Below are positions 15,948 to 24,541 of a DNA stretch of 64,000 nt, one piece after another (the stretch's first letter is position 1; each line of letters begins with the position of its first letter). This stretch comes from Streptomyces sp. NBC_01294 (GTDB lineage Bacteria > Actinomycetota > Actinomycetes > Streptomycetales > Streptomycetaceae), in assembly GCF_035917235.1 (NCBI RefSeq), contig NZ_CP108423.1, positions 7,283,501-7,347,500 of the forward strand. The letters are read 5' to 3'. Position numbers and translations under genes: made by a program. The notes beneath the pieces are model-generated. The model was not told the origin of the DNA, did no database searches, and saw only the letters and a list, made by a program, of their open reading frames with translations.

Positions 15948-17069
15948 GTGAAATTCTCCGTGATCTTCGAGGCTCAGCTGGCCGATCCGACCGCCGAGCG
16001 GGAACACCAGGTCATCCGCGACTGCGTCGAGCAGGCCGTGCTGGCCGAACGCATGGGCTTCGACCGGATCTGGGCGGTCGAGCACCACTCCCTCAAGTGG
16101 TACGCACACATGAGCGCCCCGGAGATCTTTCTGACCTGGGTCGCCGCCAAGACCAGCACCATACGCATCGGCCACGGCGTCGTGTGCATGCCCTTCAACT
16201 TCAACCACCCGGTCCGGGTCGCCGAGCGGGCCGCCATGCTCGACCTGCTGTCGGGAGGACGGCTCGACCTCGGCGCCGGGCGCGGCGGCACCGAGCAGGA
16301 GACCTCGCTGTGCGGGGTGGACCGGGAGCGCACCACGGCGGAGGTCGAGGAGGCTCTGCGGATCATCGGCCGGGCTTGGCAGGAGGAGGAACTGGAGTAC
16401 CACGGCGAGCTCATCGACATCGATCCGCACCCGATCCTGCCGCGGCCGCGGCAGACCCCGCATCCGCCGCTGTTCCTGGCGTGCAGCCGGGGCGAGACCC
16501 TGGTCCAGGCGGCCGAGCTGGGGATCGGGGCGCTGGTGATGGGCTTCGCCGGGCCCGAGTCGATCGCGCGGATGCGCTCCGTCTACGACACGGCGGTCGC
16601 CGGGCGGGACGGAAGCCGGTTCGTCTCCAGCGTGGTCAACGACCACTTCTCTGTCCTGTGCCCGACCATCGTGCTCGACGACCGGGAGGAGGCGCGCCGG
16701 ATCGGCACCCGCGGGCAGCGCTTCTTCGCCCAGTCCATCGGCCACTGGTACGGCGGGGCCGGCGTCCCGGACGAGGCCGTGGTCGCGGGCGCCGACGAGG
16801 ACGCGGAGATGCGCAGGGCCGCCGAGCAGGTGGTGGCCCGGCTGCACGAGCTGGACATCCCGGTCCGGCCCACCTCGACGGCCACCTTCAACGCCGACCA
16901 CGCCTACGGGACCGCCGACGACGCCATCGCCTACGTGGAGCGACTCAGGGACGCGGGGGCGGACGAGATCATGTGCCTGATCCAGATGGGCACCGTGGAG
17001 CAGGAGGCCTGCCTGGAAACCCTGCGGCAGTGGGGCGAAAAGGTCATTCCGTACTTCCGCGCGTTGTGA
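15948..17069 (+). CDS. LLM-class flavin-dependent oxidoreductase (luciferase-like monooxygenase)
   Basis: TIM-barrel enzyme of 373 residues that uses reduced FMN (or F420) to oxygenate or oxidise a small molecule. FDRIWAVEHHS (38-48) is the conserved FMN-phosphate region of the bacterial luciferase-like group, and HPVRVAERAAMLDLLSGGRLDLGAGRG is the classic luciferase-family block. GTG 15948 follows CTGGAGG. Its promoter is shared with the divergent PadR gene. No flavin reductase is adjacent; one lies at 26.2 kb. A short GC hairpin follows the stop. Confidence 0.9.
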   Translation: MKFSVIFEAQLADPTAEREHQVIRDCVEQAVLAERMGFDRIWAVEHHSLKWYAHMSAPEIFLTWVAAKTSTIRIGHGVVCMPFNFNHPVRVAERAAMLDLLSGGRLDLGAGRGGTEQETSLCGVDRERTTAEVEEALRIIGRAWQEEELEYHGELIDIDPHPILPRPRQTPHPPLFLACSRGETLVQAAELGIGALVMGFAGPESIARMRSVYDTAVAGRDGSRFVSSVVNDHFSVLCPTIVLDDREEARRIGTRGQRFFAQSIGHWYGGAGVPDEAVVAGADEDAEMRRAAEQVVARLHELDIPVRPTSTATFNADHAYGTADDAIAYVERLRDAGADEIMCLIQMGTVEQEACLETLRQWGEKVIPYFRAL

Positions 17070-17096
17070 TGTCCGCCTCCGTCGCTCGCGCCGCCC

Positions 17097-17119
17097 CCGC
17101 CCGCGGTGACCGGGCGGGC
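17097..17119 (+). terminator. GC-rich hairpin after the LLM gene
   Basis: CCCGCCCG (17097-17104) pairs with CGGGCGGG (17112-17119) around a seven-base loop, 28 bases after the stop codon. There is no T-run, as is common for Streptomyces terminators. Confidence 0.5.
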
Positions 17120-17305
17120 GGACGGCCGCGGGCGGGGGAGGCCTTGGCGCGACTGGGCGGAGCCATCCGTTCCACCCTGGCCAACGGGAAGACTTCCGGT
17201 GAAGCGGGGGGTGCCGCAGGATAATTTCCTGAGATGCCTCTTGAGCGGAAGAGCCTCACACCCATACGCTGTGTTGACGTGAGGTTCTCCTGTGGAGGAA
17301 GTGAC

Positions 17306-18712
17306 ATGACGGAAACTCTTGTGCCGGGTACCGGCGGGGCCGTGATAACCGCCGAGGCACGGGTGGTCGACCACCCTGCGTGGCCCGAGCTCAAGGCCGC
17401 CGTGGAGGAGATCCGGCCCTGGCAGTCCAAGGACGGCTCCATCGACTTCGAGGCCGAGGGGGCCCCGGCCCGGCACACCGCCGAGGCCGCCGTCGGGCGC
17501 GTGATCCGCGCCGTCGAGACGCTCTCCCCGCTGCTCCCGCACGCCACCGATTACCACCAGGCCCTCGTCGGCGACCTGCGCAAGTGGGCCGCCGGCGACT
17601 TCCAGGTGCCGGACTTCCTCGACTCGCTGCTGGCCTTCCGCCCGGCCGCCGAGCGCGCCGACGGCCTCCAGCACCTCGTCGTCTTCCCGATGTACACGCA
17701 GAACGGCAACCCGGACCGCAACTTCGAGGCCGTCGCGCTCAAGATGGTGTGGCCCGAGTGGCTCGCCGAGCTGGAGCGCACCCGGTACGACAACCCGCTC
17801 TTCCTCGGCATCACCTTCGAGGACTTCACCGCGGGCTACGACACCCACTCCGCGGTGCTGTTCCCGGAGACCATCGCCGTGCGCGAGGCCCCCGAGCGCT
17901 TCACCTGGGGCGGCATCTTCTGTGACCGCGAGGCCGCGCGCTTCCGCAAGGTCACCACGGCAGCCGTCGACATCCTCGGGCTGGAGCTGCCCGCCGACAT
18001 CGCCGCCATGGTCACCGACCAGGAGCGCTGCGAGAAGGCCTTCGTCCTGTGGGACATGGTCCACGACCGCACCCACAGCCACGGCGACCTGCCGTTCGAC
18101 CCCTTCATGATCAAGCAGCGCCAGCCGTTCTGGATGTACGGCCTGGAGGAGCTGCGCTGCGACCTCACCGCCTTCAAGGAGGCCGTGAAGCTGGAGTCCG
18201 AGGGCAACGAGCACGGCCGTGACGTGCAGTACGCCGTCCTCTTCGACCGGATGTTCCGCTTCCCGGTCTCCGGCGACCGCAACCGCAACTACGACGGACT
18301 CGGCGGCCAGCTGCTCTTCGCGTACCTCCACAAGCACGACGTCGTGCGCTGGACGGACAACAAGCTGAAGATCGACTGGATGCGCGCCCCGCAGGTCACC
18401 AACCAGCTGTGCGCCGAGATCGAGGACCTCTACCGGGCCGGCATCGACCGCCCGAAGCTGGTCCACTGGTTCAAGGCCTACGAGCTCGTCTCGGCCTACC
18501 TCGCCCCGCACCCGGGTTCCAAGTGGGCGAAGGGTCCCGACGCCCTCGACATGACGCAGCCGCCGCGCAAGCTCGTGGACGACGTGCTTCCGGACGAGTT
18601 TCCGCTCAGCATGTTCTTTGAGGCGCTCGCCAAGAAGCTCAAGGGAGTGATCGCCTCCACGAAGGGCATCACCGCCCTGAATGCAGAACAGGCCGAGCGA
18701 GTCGCCGCGTGA
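17306..18712 (+). CDS. DUF6421 family protein
   Basis: Soluble protein of 468 residues with no signal peptide or membrane segment. It has acidic and aromatic-rich blocks such as FVLWDMVHDRTHSHGDLPFD, whose HDRTHSH could hold a metal, but its function is not established. ATG 17306 follows GTGGAGGAAGTGAC. The upstream region holds an imperfect inverted repeat (GAGCCTCAC at 17251-17259 with GTGAGGTTC at 17279-17287) that could form a leader hairpin. It is the first gene of a tight operon with an SDR enzyme and a threonine aldolase; the stop overlaps a GTG of the next frame. Function by association would be amino-acid or aldehyde metabolism. Confidence 0.82.
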   Translation: MTETLVPGTGGAVITAEARVVDHPAWPELKAAVEEIRPWQSKDGSIDFEAEGAPARHTAEAAVGRVIRAVETLSPLLPHATDYHQALVGDLRKWAAGDFQVPDFLDSLLAFRPAAERADGLQHLVVFPMYTQNGNPDRNFEAVALKMVWPEWLAELERTRYDNPLFLGITFEDFTAGYDTHSAVLFPETIAVREAPERFTWGGIFCDREAARFRKVTTAAVDILGLELPADIAAMVTDQERCEKAFVLWDMVHDRTHSHGDLPFDPFMIKQRQPFWMYGLEELRCDLTAFKEAVKLESEGNEHGRDVQYAVLFDRMFRFPVSGDRNRNYDGLGGQLLFAYLHKHDVVRWTDNKLKIDWMRAPQVTNQLCAEIEDLYRAGIDRPKLVHWFKAYELVSAYLAPHPGSKWAKGPDALDMTQPPRKLVDDVLPDEFPLSMFFEALAKKLKGVIASTKGITALNAEQAERVAA

Positions 18713-18738
18713 GCGCTCGCCCACAGGAGGCTGCACAG

Positions 18739-19500
18739 ATGAACGGCTCCGGGAACGGCAACGGAAAGCTGCACGGAGCGGTGGTGGCGGTGGCCGGGGC
18801 CGGCGGGCCCGCCGGCCGCGCCACCCTGCTCCGCCTCGCCGAGGCGGGTGCCGTGGTCATCGCGTCCGACGCCGATCCGGCGCGGCTCGCAGAGGCCGTG
18901 GACGCGGCACGCTACGCCCACGGCGGCGCCACCATCACCGGTGACACCGTGGACCTGCTCGACCTGGCCGCCACCAAGGCCTGGGCCGAGCAGACCGAGA
19001 AGGAGTTCGGCCGGATCGACGGGCTGGTCCACCTCGTCGGCGGCTGGCGCGGCAGCAAGACCTTCACCGACGTCGACCTCGCGGACTGGGACTTCCTGGA
19101 GAAGCTCCTCATCCGCACGGTCCAGCACACCTCCCTCGCTTTCCACGACGGACTGCTGCGCAGCGACCGCGGGCGCTACGTCCTGGTCAGCCAGTCCGGC
19201 GCGCACAAGCCGGTCGCCAACAACGCCGCGTACAACGCGGGCAAGGCGGCCGCCGAGGCCTGGACCCTGGCCATGGCCGACTCCTTCCGCAAGGTGGGGG
19301 GTGACGAGGGCCCGGGGGCGGCAGCTGCGATCCTGGTCATCAAGGCACTGGTGCACGACGCGATGCGCGCCGAGCGTCCCAATGCGAAGTTCGCGGGCTT
19401 CACCGACGTGACGGAGCTGGCCGAGGCCATCGCCGGCGTCTGGGAGCGGCCCGCCATCGATGTGAACGGACAGCGTCTGTGGCTCACTCCGCAACCGTGA
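18739..19500 (+). CDS. SDR family NAD(P)-dependent oxidoreductase
   Basis: Rossmann-fold dehydrogenase of 253 residues. The cofactor loop reads AGAGGPAGRATLL (the family G-x3-G-x-G shape is altered to GAGGPAG), and the aspartate of IASDAD suggests an NAD preference. The catalytic Ser (LVSQSGAH) and the YNAGK motif, for the family's YxxxK, are present. ATG 18739 is preferred because AGGAGG lies eight bases before it; a GTG at 18709 overlaps the DUF6421 stop and could also start translation. It is the second gene of the operon, and its end overlaps the threonine aldolase start by 22 bases, which implies coupled translation. Confidence 0.88.
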   Translation: MNGSGNGNGKLHGAVVAVAGAGGPAGRATLLRLAEAGAVVIASDADPARLAEAVDAARYAHGGATITGDTVDLLDLAATKAWAEQTEKEFGRIDGLVHLVGGWRGSKTFTDVDLADWDFLEKLLIRTVQHTSLAFHDGLLRSDRGRYVLVSQSGAHKPVANNAAYNAGKAAAEAWTLAMADSFRKVGGDEGPGAAAAILVIKALVHDAMRAERPNAKFAGFTDVTELAEAIAGVWERPAIDVNGQRLWLTPQP

Positions 19501-20573
19501 GAACCGATGCCGGGAAGACCGATGCCCGGCGCCACCACGATCCGGCGGTGCGCGGTTTCGCGAGCGACAACTATGCGGGCGTGCACCCGGAGATCCTGGC
19601 TGCCGTCGCGCTCGCCAACGGCGGCCACCAGGTCGCCTACGGCGAGGACGAGTACACCGAGCACCTGCAGAAGATCATCCGCAGCCACTTCGGACCGTAC
19701 GCGGAGGCCTTCCCGGTCTTCAACGGCACCGGCGCGAACGTCACCGCCCTCCAGGCGATGACGGACCGCTGGGGTGCGGTGATCTGCGCCAAGAGCGCCC
19801 ACATCAACGTGGACGAGGGCGGCGCTCCGGAGCGGATGGCGGGCCTCAAGCTGCTCAGCGTCCCGACCCCGGACGGCAAGCTCACCCCCGAGCTGATCGA
19901 CCAGGAGGCCTGGGGCTTCGAGGACGAGCACCGGGCGATGCCGCAGGTCGTGTCGATCACCCAGAACACCGAGCTGGGCACGGTCTACACCCCGGACGAG
20001 ATCCGGGCGATCTGCGAGCACGCCCACGGGCTCGGCATGAAGGTCCACCTCGACGGCGCCCGGATAGCCAACGCCGCGGCCTCGCTCGACGTGCCGATGC
20101 GCGCCTTCACCAATGCGGTCGGCGTGGACGTGCTGTCGTACGGCGGCACCAAGAACGGCATGATGTTCGGCGAGGCCGTGGTCGTGCTCAACCCGGACGC
20201 GGTCCGGCAGATGAAGCACATCCGCAAGATGTCGATGCAGCTCGCGTCCAAGATGCGCTTCGTGTCGGTGCAGCTGGAGGCGCTGCTCGCCAAGGACCTG
20301 TGGCTGCGCAACGCCCGGCACTCCAACGCGATGGCGCAGCGGCTCGCCGCGGGAGTGCGCGAGACGGACGGCGTGGAGATCCTTTACCCGGTGCAGGCGA
20401 ACGCGGTGTTCGCGCGGCTGCCGCACGCGGTGTCGCGCCGGCTGCAGGAGCGCTACCGCTTCTACTTCTGGGACGAGGCCGCGGGTGACGTCCGCTGGAT
20501 GTGCGGTTTCGACACCCAGGAAGAGGATGTGGACGGCTTCCTCCAGGCACTGAAGGAAGAGCTGTCGCGCTAG
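19479..20573 (+). CDS. Low-specificity L-threonine aldolase (PLP, beta-eliminating lyase family)
   Basis: PLP enzyme of 364 residues that splits L-threonine or allo-threonine into glycine and acetaldehyde. FASDNYAGVHPE is the family N-terminus, HLDGARIANA (190-199) holds the PLP-contacting Asp and Arg, and SYGGTKNG puts the Schiff-base lysine at Lys225. GTG 19479 lies inside the SDR gene; GTG 19497, overlapping the SDR stop as GTGA, is an alternative start with neither having a clear ribosome site, so translational coupling is likely. It is the last gene of the operon and is followed by a long hairpin. Acetaldehyde from this enzyme could be a substrate of the SDR enzyme (inference). Confidence 0.9.
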   Translation: MAHSATVRTDAGKTDARRHHDPAVRGFASDNYAGVHPEILAAVALANGGHQVAYGEDEYTEHLQKIIRSHFGPYAEAFPVFNGTGANVTALQAMTDRWGAVICAKSAHINVDEGGAPERMAGLKLLSVPTPDGKLTPELIDQEAWGFEDEHRAMPQVVSITQNTELGTVYTPDEIRAICEHAHGLGMKVHLDGARIANAAASLDVPMRAFTNAVGVDVLSYGGTKNGMMFGEAVVVLNPDAVRQMKHIRKMSMQLASKMRFVSVQLEALLAKDLWLRNARHSNAMAQRLAAGVRETDGVEILYPVQANAVFARLPHAVSRRLQERYRFYFWDEAAGDVRWMCGFDTQEEDVDGFLQALKEELSR

Positions 20574-20592
20574 ACCCCATAGCTGCATAGAT

Positions 20593-20634
20593 ATGCCCTC
20601 GACTGTAAATCTATTGATTCACGGTCGGGGGCAT
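20593..20634 (+). terminator. Long hairpin closing the DUF6421-SDR-aldolase operon
   Basis: The 14-base arms at 20593-20606 and 20621-20634 pair throughout with two G-U pairs. Past one mismatch, four further pairs close a four-base loop. It begins 20 bases after the aldolase stop. The next gene's -35 (TTGATT, 20614-20619) lies in its apical part. Confidence 0.7.
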
Positions 20635-20643
20635 GCCTATGCT
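20614..20643 (+). promoter_or_regulatory. Promoter of the transglutaminase-like gene (leaderless)
   Basis: TTGATT (20614-20619), an 18-base spacer and TATGCT (20638-20643) put the predicted transcription start at 20650-20651, which is the A of the ATG. This explains the absence of a ribosome site. Confidence 0.5.
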
Positions 20644-20650
20644 CCGGGCC

Positions 20651-21250
20651 ATGCAGCTGATCCAGCAGAACCCTGACATCCACGCCTATTTGACTTCGGA
20701 TACAGCCATCGACCACTGGCATCCCCTGGTGCAGGACACCGCGGACGCCCTCTGGTCCACCACCGGTGACGCATATTCATACGCCAAGGTCGCCTTCGAG
20801 TTCGTCCGCGACACCATCCCGCACTCGGCCGATTTCGGGGACGAGCGGGTCGCCTGGCGCGCCTCGGACGTCCTGAGCACGCGCAACGGAATCTGCTACG
20901 CCAAGTCCCACGCCCTCGTCGCCCTGTTGCGGGCCCAAGGTGTCCCGGCCGGCCTCTGCTACCAGCGGCTGGCCGATGACGACGGCACGAACCACCTCGT
21001 CCACGGCCTGATCGCCCTGCGGCTGCCCGGCAGCGACCGGTGGGCGCGCCTGGACCCGCGCGGCAACAAACCCGGCGTGGACGCCCGGTTCGACCTCGAC
21101 CGCGAGCAACTGGCCTTCCCCGTAAGGCCGGAACTCGGCGAGATCGACCACCCCGAGCTGTACGCCGCCCCGCACCCGGCCGCGCTCAGGGCCCTCCAGG
21201 AGTCCGCCGACCGGCCGGAGCTGTGGCGGCGGCTGCCGACGGAGCTGTGA
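20651..21250 (+). CDS. Transglutaminase-like family protein
   Basis: Cytoplasmic papain-fold protein of 199 residues. The Cys-His-Asp triad is in place: Cys in NGICYAKSHALVALL, His in NHLVHGLIAL and Asp in WARLDPRGN. Members act as proteases, amidases or cross-linkers, so the reaction is open. ATG 20651 (MQLIQQNPDIHAY) is taken as the start because it fits the predicted leaderless promoter; ATG 20633 would lie inside the hairpin. Its last 65 bases overlap the end of the convergent MFS gene. Confidence 0.85.
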   Translation: MQLIQQNPDIHAYLTSDTAIDHWHPLVQDTADALWSTTGDAYSYAKVAFEFVRDTIPHSADFGDERVAWRASDVLSTRNGICYAKSHALVALLRAQGVPAGLCYQRLADDDGTNHLVHGLIALRLPGSDRWARLDPRGNKPGVDARFDLDREQLAFPVRPELGEIDHPELYAAPHPAALRALQESADRPELWRRLPTEL

Positions 21251-22439
21251 CCGCACCCGCGGCCGCCCGGGGCCCGCGCGGCGCCACCAGGACGTGCAGC
21301 AGCGCGGCCGCGAGCAGCAGCGCGGCGATCCCGGTCAGCAGCGCCGCCGCAGGGGCGTCGGCCGCGAGCCCCACCACGGCCGCCCCGACCGACGCGGCCG
21401 TCAGCTTCAACCCCGCACCCAGGGTGAACACCTGCGTCCGGGCCCCGTCCGGTGCGTACTCCGAGCGGATCCGCAGCGTGGCCGTGAGCAGCGGCCCGTC
21501 GCACACCCCCGCCACCGCGAACAGCACCGCCGTCACGGCGACGGAAGGCGCGAAGGAGGGCGCGAGGGCGGCCGCGGCGAGGGCCGCGCCGGTCCCGGCC
21601 AGCGCCCACCGGGCCAGCCGGCCGGGCGCCACGGACGTGATCCGGCCCAGCGTCAGCGAGCCGGCCAGCGCCCCCACCGCGAAGGCCGTCATCAGCACGC
21701 CCCCGGCGCCCGGACTGCCGAGTTCCGCGGCCAGCAGGACCGAGGTGGTGGTGAGCGAGCCGATGCCGACGAAGGCCAGGGTCGTGGCCGAGGTGACGGC
21801 CCGCAGTTCGCGGACCCGCCACAGCGCGTGGAGGCCCGCGGCCATCCCGGCCCGGGGCGCGCCGGCGGCCCGGCCCGCGCCCGGGTCCTCGTACGGGAGG
21901 GTCGCCGCCAGCGCCGCTGCCAGGGTGCCCGAGGCCGCCAGGACGGCCATCGCGGGCCCGGCCGAGCCGAGCGCCGCGACCAGGCCGACCGCCGCCGGTG
22001 CGGTGACCGCCGCTGCGTTGTAGGTGGCGGCGTCCCAGCCGTATGCGCGGTCGCGCCCGGGGCCCGCCGCAACCAGGCCCGTGACCAGGCTGGACAGTCC
22101 GCCCGTCACCATCGGCCCGCAAGTGCCGCCGAGCACCGCCACCGCGAGCACCAGCGGCGTCGGGGCCCGGCCGAGCAGTACGGTCAGCGCCGCCACGGCC
22201 GCCGTGAACCCGGCCAGGGCGCCGACGTGGAACAGCCGCGGCCGACGGGTCCGGGCCGCGGCTGCGCCCGCGAGGGGGGCCGCCAGGACGTGCGGGGCCA
22301 GCCAGGCCGTCAGGACGAACGCCCCGTGCGCCGCGCTCCCGGTGCGCTCCAGGGCGAGCAGCACGACGGCCATGCCCATCCCCTCCGAGGCGATCCGCGC
22401 GGCCAGCGCCGCCGCCAGGTACCGCCCGAACCCGCCCAT
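21186..22439 (-). CDS. MFS transporter
   Basis: Twelve-helix secondary transporter of 417 residues, made almost entirely of hydrophobic Ala/Leu/Gly-rich helices with an Arg-rich loop after helix two (AARTRRPRLF) and a central cytoplasmic loop (EDPGAGRAAGAPRAG). Substrate is unknown; drug or metabolite efflux is the common role. ATG 22439 follows GGGGAGGGG on the minus strand. It is divergent from the CGNR regulator gene with inverted repeats in the 81-base gap, so it is the likely target. The C-terminus is a soluble Ala/Pro tail that overlaps the transglutaminase-like gene. Confidence 0.88.
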   Translation of the reverse strand: MGGFGRYLAAALAARIASEGMGMAVVLLALERTGSAAHGAFVLTAWLAPHVLAAPLAGAAAARTRRPRLFHVGALAGFTAAVAALTVLLGRAPTPLVLAVAVLGGTCGPMVTGGLSSLVTGLVAAGPGRDRAYGWDAATYNAAAVTAPAAVGLVAALGSAGPAMAVLAASGTLAAALAATLPYEDPGAGRAAGAPRAGMAAGLHALWRVRELRAVTSATTLAFVGIGSLTTTSVLLAAELGSPGAGGVLMTAFAVGALAGSLTLGRITSVAPGRLARWALAGTGAALAAAALAPSFAPSVAVTAVLFAVAGVCDGPLLTATLRIRSEYAPDGARTQVFTLGAGLKLTAASVGAAVVGLAADAPAAALLTGIAALLLAAALLHVLVAPRGPRAAAGAVTAPSAAAATAPAGRRTPGGP

Positions 22440-22460
22440 GCGACCCCTCCCCGGTACTAT

Positions 22461-22491
22461 GTAACGCGATAACCGCACAAGACGTTACGTC
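22461..22491. promoter_or_regulatory. Inverted repeats in the MFS/CGNR divergent promoter
   Basis: GTAACG (22461-22466) and CGTTAC (22483-22488) are inverted repeats 16 bases apart. The right arm lies within the perfect palindrome GACGT-T-ACGTC (22481-22491). This is a likely operator for the CGNR protein. Confidence 0.5.
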
Positions 22492-22520
22492 ATGCGTGTG
22501 TACAGGGAAAGGATCCGGGC

Positions 22521-23081
22521 ATGGTGGACTCCCGGGAGGGCTTCTCGGCGGCCCGGCGGCTGATCGACCTCGCCGAGGCGGTCCGCGTGAACCCCGAACT
22601 GCCGCGCGCCGACCTCGCGGAGCTGCTCGCCGGGCACGGGGAGCGCCCCGCCGGCCTCACCGAGGAGGCGTTCCCCGAGGCGGGCGCCGCCGAGTTGCGC
22701 GCCGCGGCCCGGCGGATGGCGGCGGTGCTCGGCGAGCGCGACGAGGACCGCGCCGCCGAAGCCCTCAATTCGCTGTTCGAGGAGTACGGCACCCGGCCCC
22801 GGCTCACCCGCCACGACGGCCACCCGTGGCACCTGCACGCCGACCGGGGCGAAGGGGGCGGCTGGGGCGACTGGTTCCTCGCCTCGGGCGCCCTCGCGCT
22901 CGCCCAGCTGCTCACCGAGTACGGGCGGATCGCCTGGGGAGCCTGCGCCGCCGAGGGCTGCGGGCGGTTCTTCCTCGCCACCGGGCCGGGCAGCGTGCGC
23001 CGTCACTGCTCCACCAGCTGCGCCACGCGCGCCCGCGTCGCGGCCCACCGGCGCCGCAGGCGTGCGGAAGCCGAGGGCTGA
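22521..23081 (+). CDS. CGNR zinc-finger domain regulator
   Basis: A 186-residue putative transcription factor. The C-terminal zinc finger is complete: CAAEGCGRFF supplies two Cys, and RRHCSTSCATRARVAAHRRRRR the other two, followed by the basic DNA-binding tail. The N-terminal 100 residues are the stress- or ligand-sensing ABATE-type region. ATG 22521 follows AAAGGA. The gene is divergent from the MFS transporter, with palindromic sites between them, so it probably regulates the transporter and itself. Confidence 0.85.
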   Translation: MVDSREGFSAARRLIDLAEAVRVNPELPRADLAELLAGHGERPAGLTEEAFPEAGAAELRAAARRMAAVLGERDEDRAAEALNSLFEEYGTRPRLTRHDGHPWHLHADRGEGGGWGDWFLASGALALAQLLTEYGRIAWGACAAEGCGRFFLATGPGSVRRHCSTSCATRARVAAHRRRRRAEAEG

Positions 23082-23123
23082 GCCGCTCGGGCGGTGTCGT
23101 GCCGGGGTGGGGATGTGGCCAAT

Positions 23124-23152
23124 AGGAAAGTTTCCTGTCGGACAACGTTGTC
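23124..23152 (+). promoter_or_regulatory. Two adjacent perfect palindromes ahead of the alginate-lyase-family gene
   Basis: AGGAAA-G-TTTCCT (23124-23136) and GACAACGTTGTC (23141-23152) are both perfect palindromes, four bases apart. The first resembles AGGAAA/TTTCCT boxes seen before Streptomyces polysaccharide-hydrolase genes (ROK-type repressors, from memory). The second has the central CG of LacI-family operators. Confidence 0.6.
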
Positions 23153-23246
23153 AGATTGACATGGGCATGAGTAGATTCGGCTGCGGAATCCCCCCACGGA
23201 GACCCCCGGACCACCGGACCCCCCACCTCCGACCGGAAGGCGCTCG

Positions 23247-24446
23247 ATGCGTTACGGAGTTCCCGCCGGGCTGGCCGCCCTCGCCCTCGGGCTGGTCGCG
23301 GCCCTCGCCCCCACCCCTGCCGCAGTCGCAGAACCCCCCCGAACCGCAGCCGCCCCCGCACCGTTCGCCCACCCCGGAGTCCTCAGCAGCCGCGCCCAAC
23401 TGGACTTCGTACGCACGCAGGTACAGGCCGGCCGGCAGCCGTGGAAGGCGGCCTACGATCAGATGCTGGCCGGCAGGTACGCCTCGCTGTCGCGTACGCC
23501 CAAGCCGCGCGAGGTCGTCGAGTGCGGCTCGTACTCGAACCCGAACATCGGCTGTACCGATGAGCGCGAGGACGCCATCGCCGCCTACAGCCACGCGCTC
23601 GCCTGGTACATGACCCGGGACGCCCGGTACGCGAAGAAGTCGATCGAGCTGATGGACGCCTGGTCCGCGAAGATCAAGGACCACACCAACAGCAACGCGC
23701 CGCTGCAGAGCGGCTGGGCGGGCTCGACCTGGCCGCGCGCCGCCGAGATCATCAAGCACACCTACACCGGCGGCTGGCCGAACCAGGGGCGCTTCGCGAC
23801 CATGCTGCGCGACGTCTACCTGCCCGAGGTGATCAACGGGCGGCCGAACAGCAACGGCAACTGGGAACTGATCATGATGGACGCGGCCGTCGGGATCTCG
23901 GTCCACCTCGACGACCGCGCGAGCTACGACAAGGCGATGGCCATCTACCTCGGCCGCGTCCCCGCCTACTTCTACCTGGCCTCCGACGGCGCGCAGCCCG
24001 CGTATCCGCCGCGCTCGTCCATCGACACCCGCGGCGAGCTGATCGACTACTGGCACGGCCAGAGCACCTTCGTGGACGGCCTCGCGCAGGAGACCTGCCG
24101 CGACTTCGGCCACACCGGCATGGGCATCGCCGCGACCATGCACGTCGCCGAGACCTCGCGGATCCAGGGCCGTGACCTCTACCCGCAGTTCAAGGACCGG
24201 TTCCGGCACGCGCTGGGCTTCCACGCCACGTACGAACTCGGCGCGCCCGTGCCCTCCTGGCTGTGCGGCGGCAACCTGACCAAGGGCATCGGCCCGGCCA
24301 CCGAGGTCGGCTACAACGCCCTGCACACCCGGCTCGGCATCACCATGGACAACACCCGCAGGCTCACCGAGGGCCGGCGCCCGGCGGGCACCGAGAACCA
24401 CTTCGAGGCATGGGAGACCCTGACCCACGCCGAGAACCCCAACTGA
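23247..24446 (+). CDS. Secreted alginate lyase family protein
   Basis: Extracellular polysaccharide lyase-type enzyme of 399 residues. A Sec signal peptide (hydrophobic residues 5-25, cleavage near AVAEPP) is followed by an (alpha/alpha) toroid typical of Pfam alginate_lyase: FAHPGVLSSRAQLDFVRTQV, NSNGNWELIMMDAAVGISVH and QETCRDFGHTGMGIAATMH, whose Asn, His and Arg/Tyr residues are the expected catalytic set. The polymer it cuts need not be alginate. ATG 23247 follows CCGGAAGG. The promoter has two operator-like palindromes, so carbon-source control is likely. A perfect 24-base-pair terminator follows. Confidence 0.88.
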   Translation: MRYGVPAGLAALALGLVAALAPTPAAVAEPPRTAAAPAPFAHPGVLSSRAQLDFVRTQVQAGRQPWKAAYDQMLAGRYASLSRTPKPREVVECGSYSNPNIGCTDEREDAIAAYSHALAWYMTRDARYAKKSIELMDAWSAKIKDHTNSNAPLQSGWAGSTWPRAAEIIKHTYTGGWPNQGRFATMLRDVYLPEVINGRPNSNGNWELIMMDAAVGISVHLDDRASYDKAMAIYLGRVPAYFYLASDGAQPAYPPRSSIDTRGELIDYWHGQSTFVDGLAQETCRDFGHTGMGIAATMHVAETSRIQGRDLYPQFKDRFRHALGFHATYELGAPVPSWLCGGNLTKGIGPATEVGYNALHTRLGITMDNTRRLTEGRRPAGTENHFEAWETLTHAENPN

Positions 24447-24461
24447 GCCGGTTCCACCGCG

Positions 24462-24513
24462 GATCGGTGACGGCCTCCAGGACCCGGCGGGGTCCTGGAG
24501 GCCGTCACCGATC
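24462..24513. terminator. Perfect 24-bp bidirectional terminator hairpin
   Basis: The arms at 24462-24485 and 24490-24513 are perfect reverse complements with a four-base GGCG loop. It sits between the convergent alginate-lyase-family and acyltransferase genes and can stop transcription from both sides. Confidence 0.85.
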
Positions 24514-24541
24514 GCCGTCGCGTGTACAAGGCGTGTGGCGG

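Noticed and set aside
17097..17119. Promoter for the DUF6421 operon within the hairpin
   Set aside because: No -35/-10 pair with acceptable spacing was found; the hairpin is better explained as a terminator.
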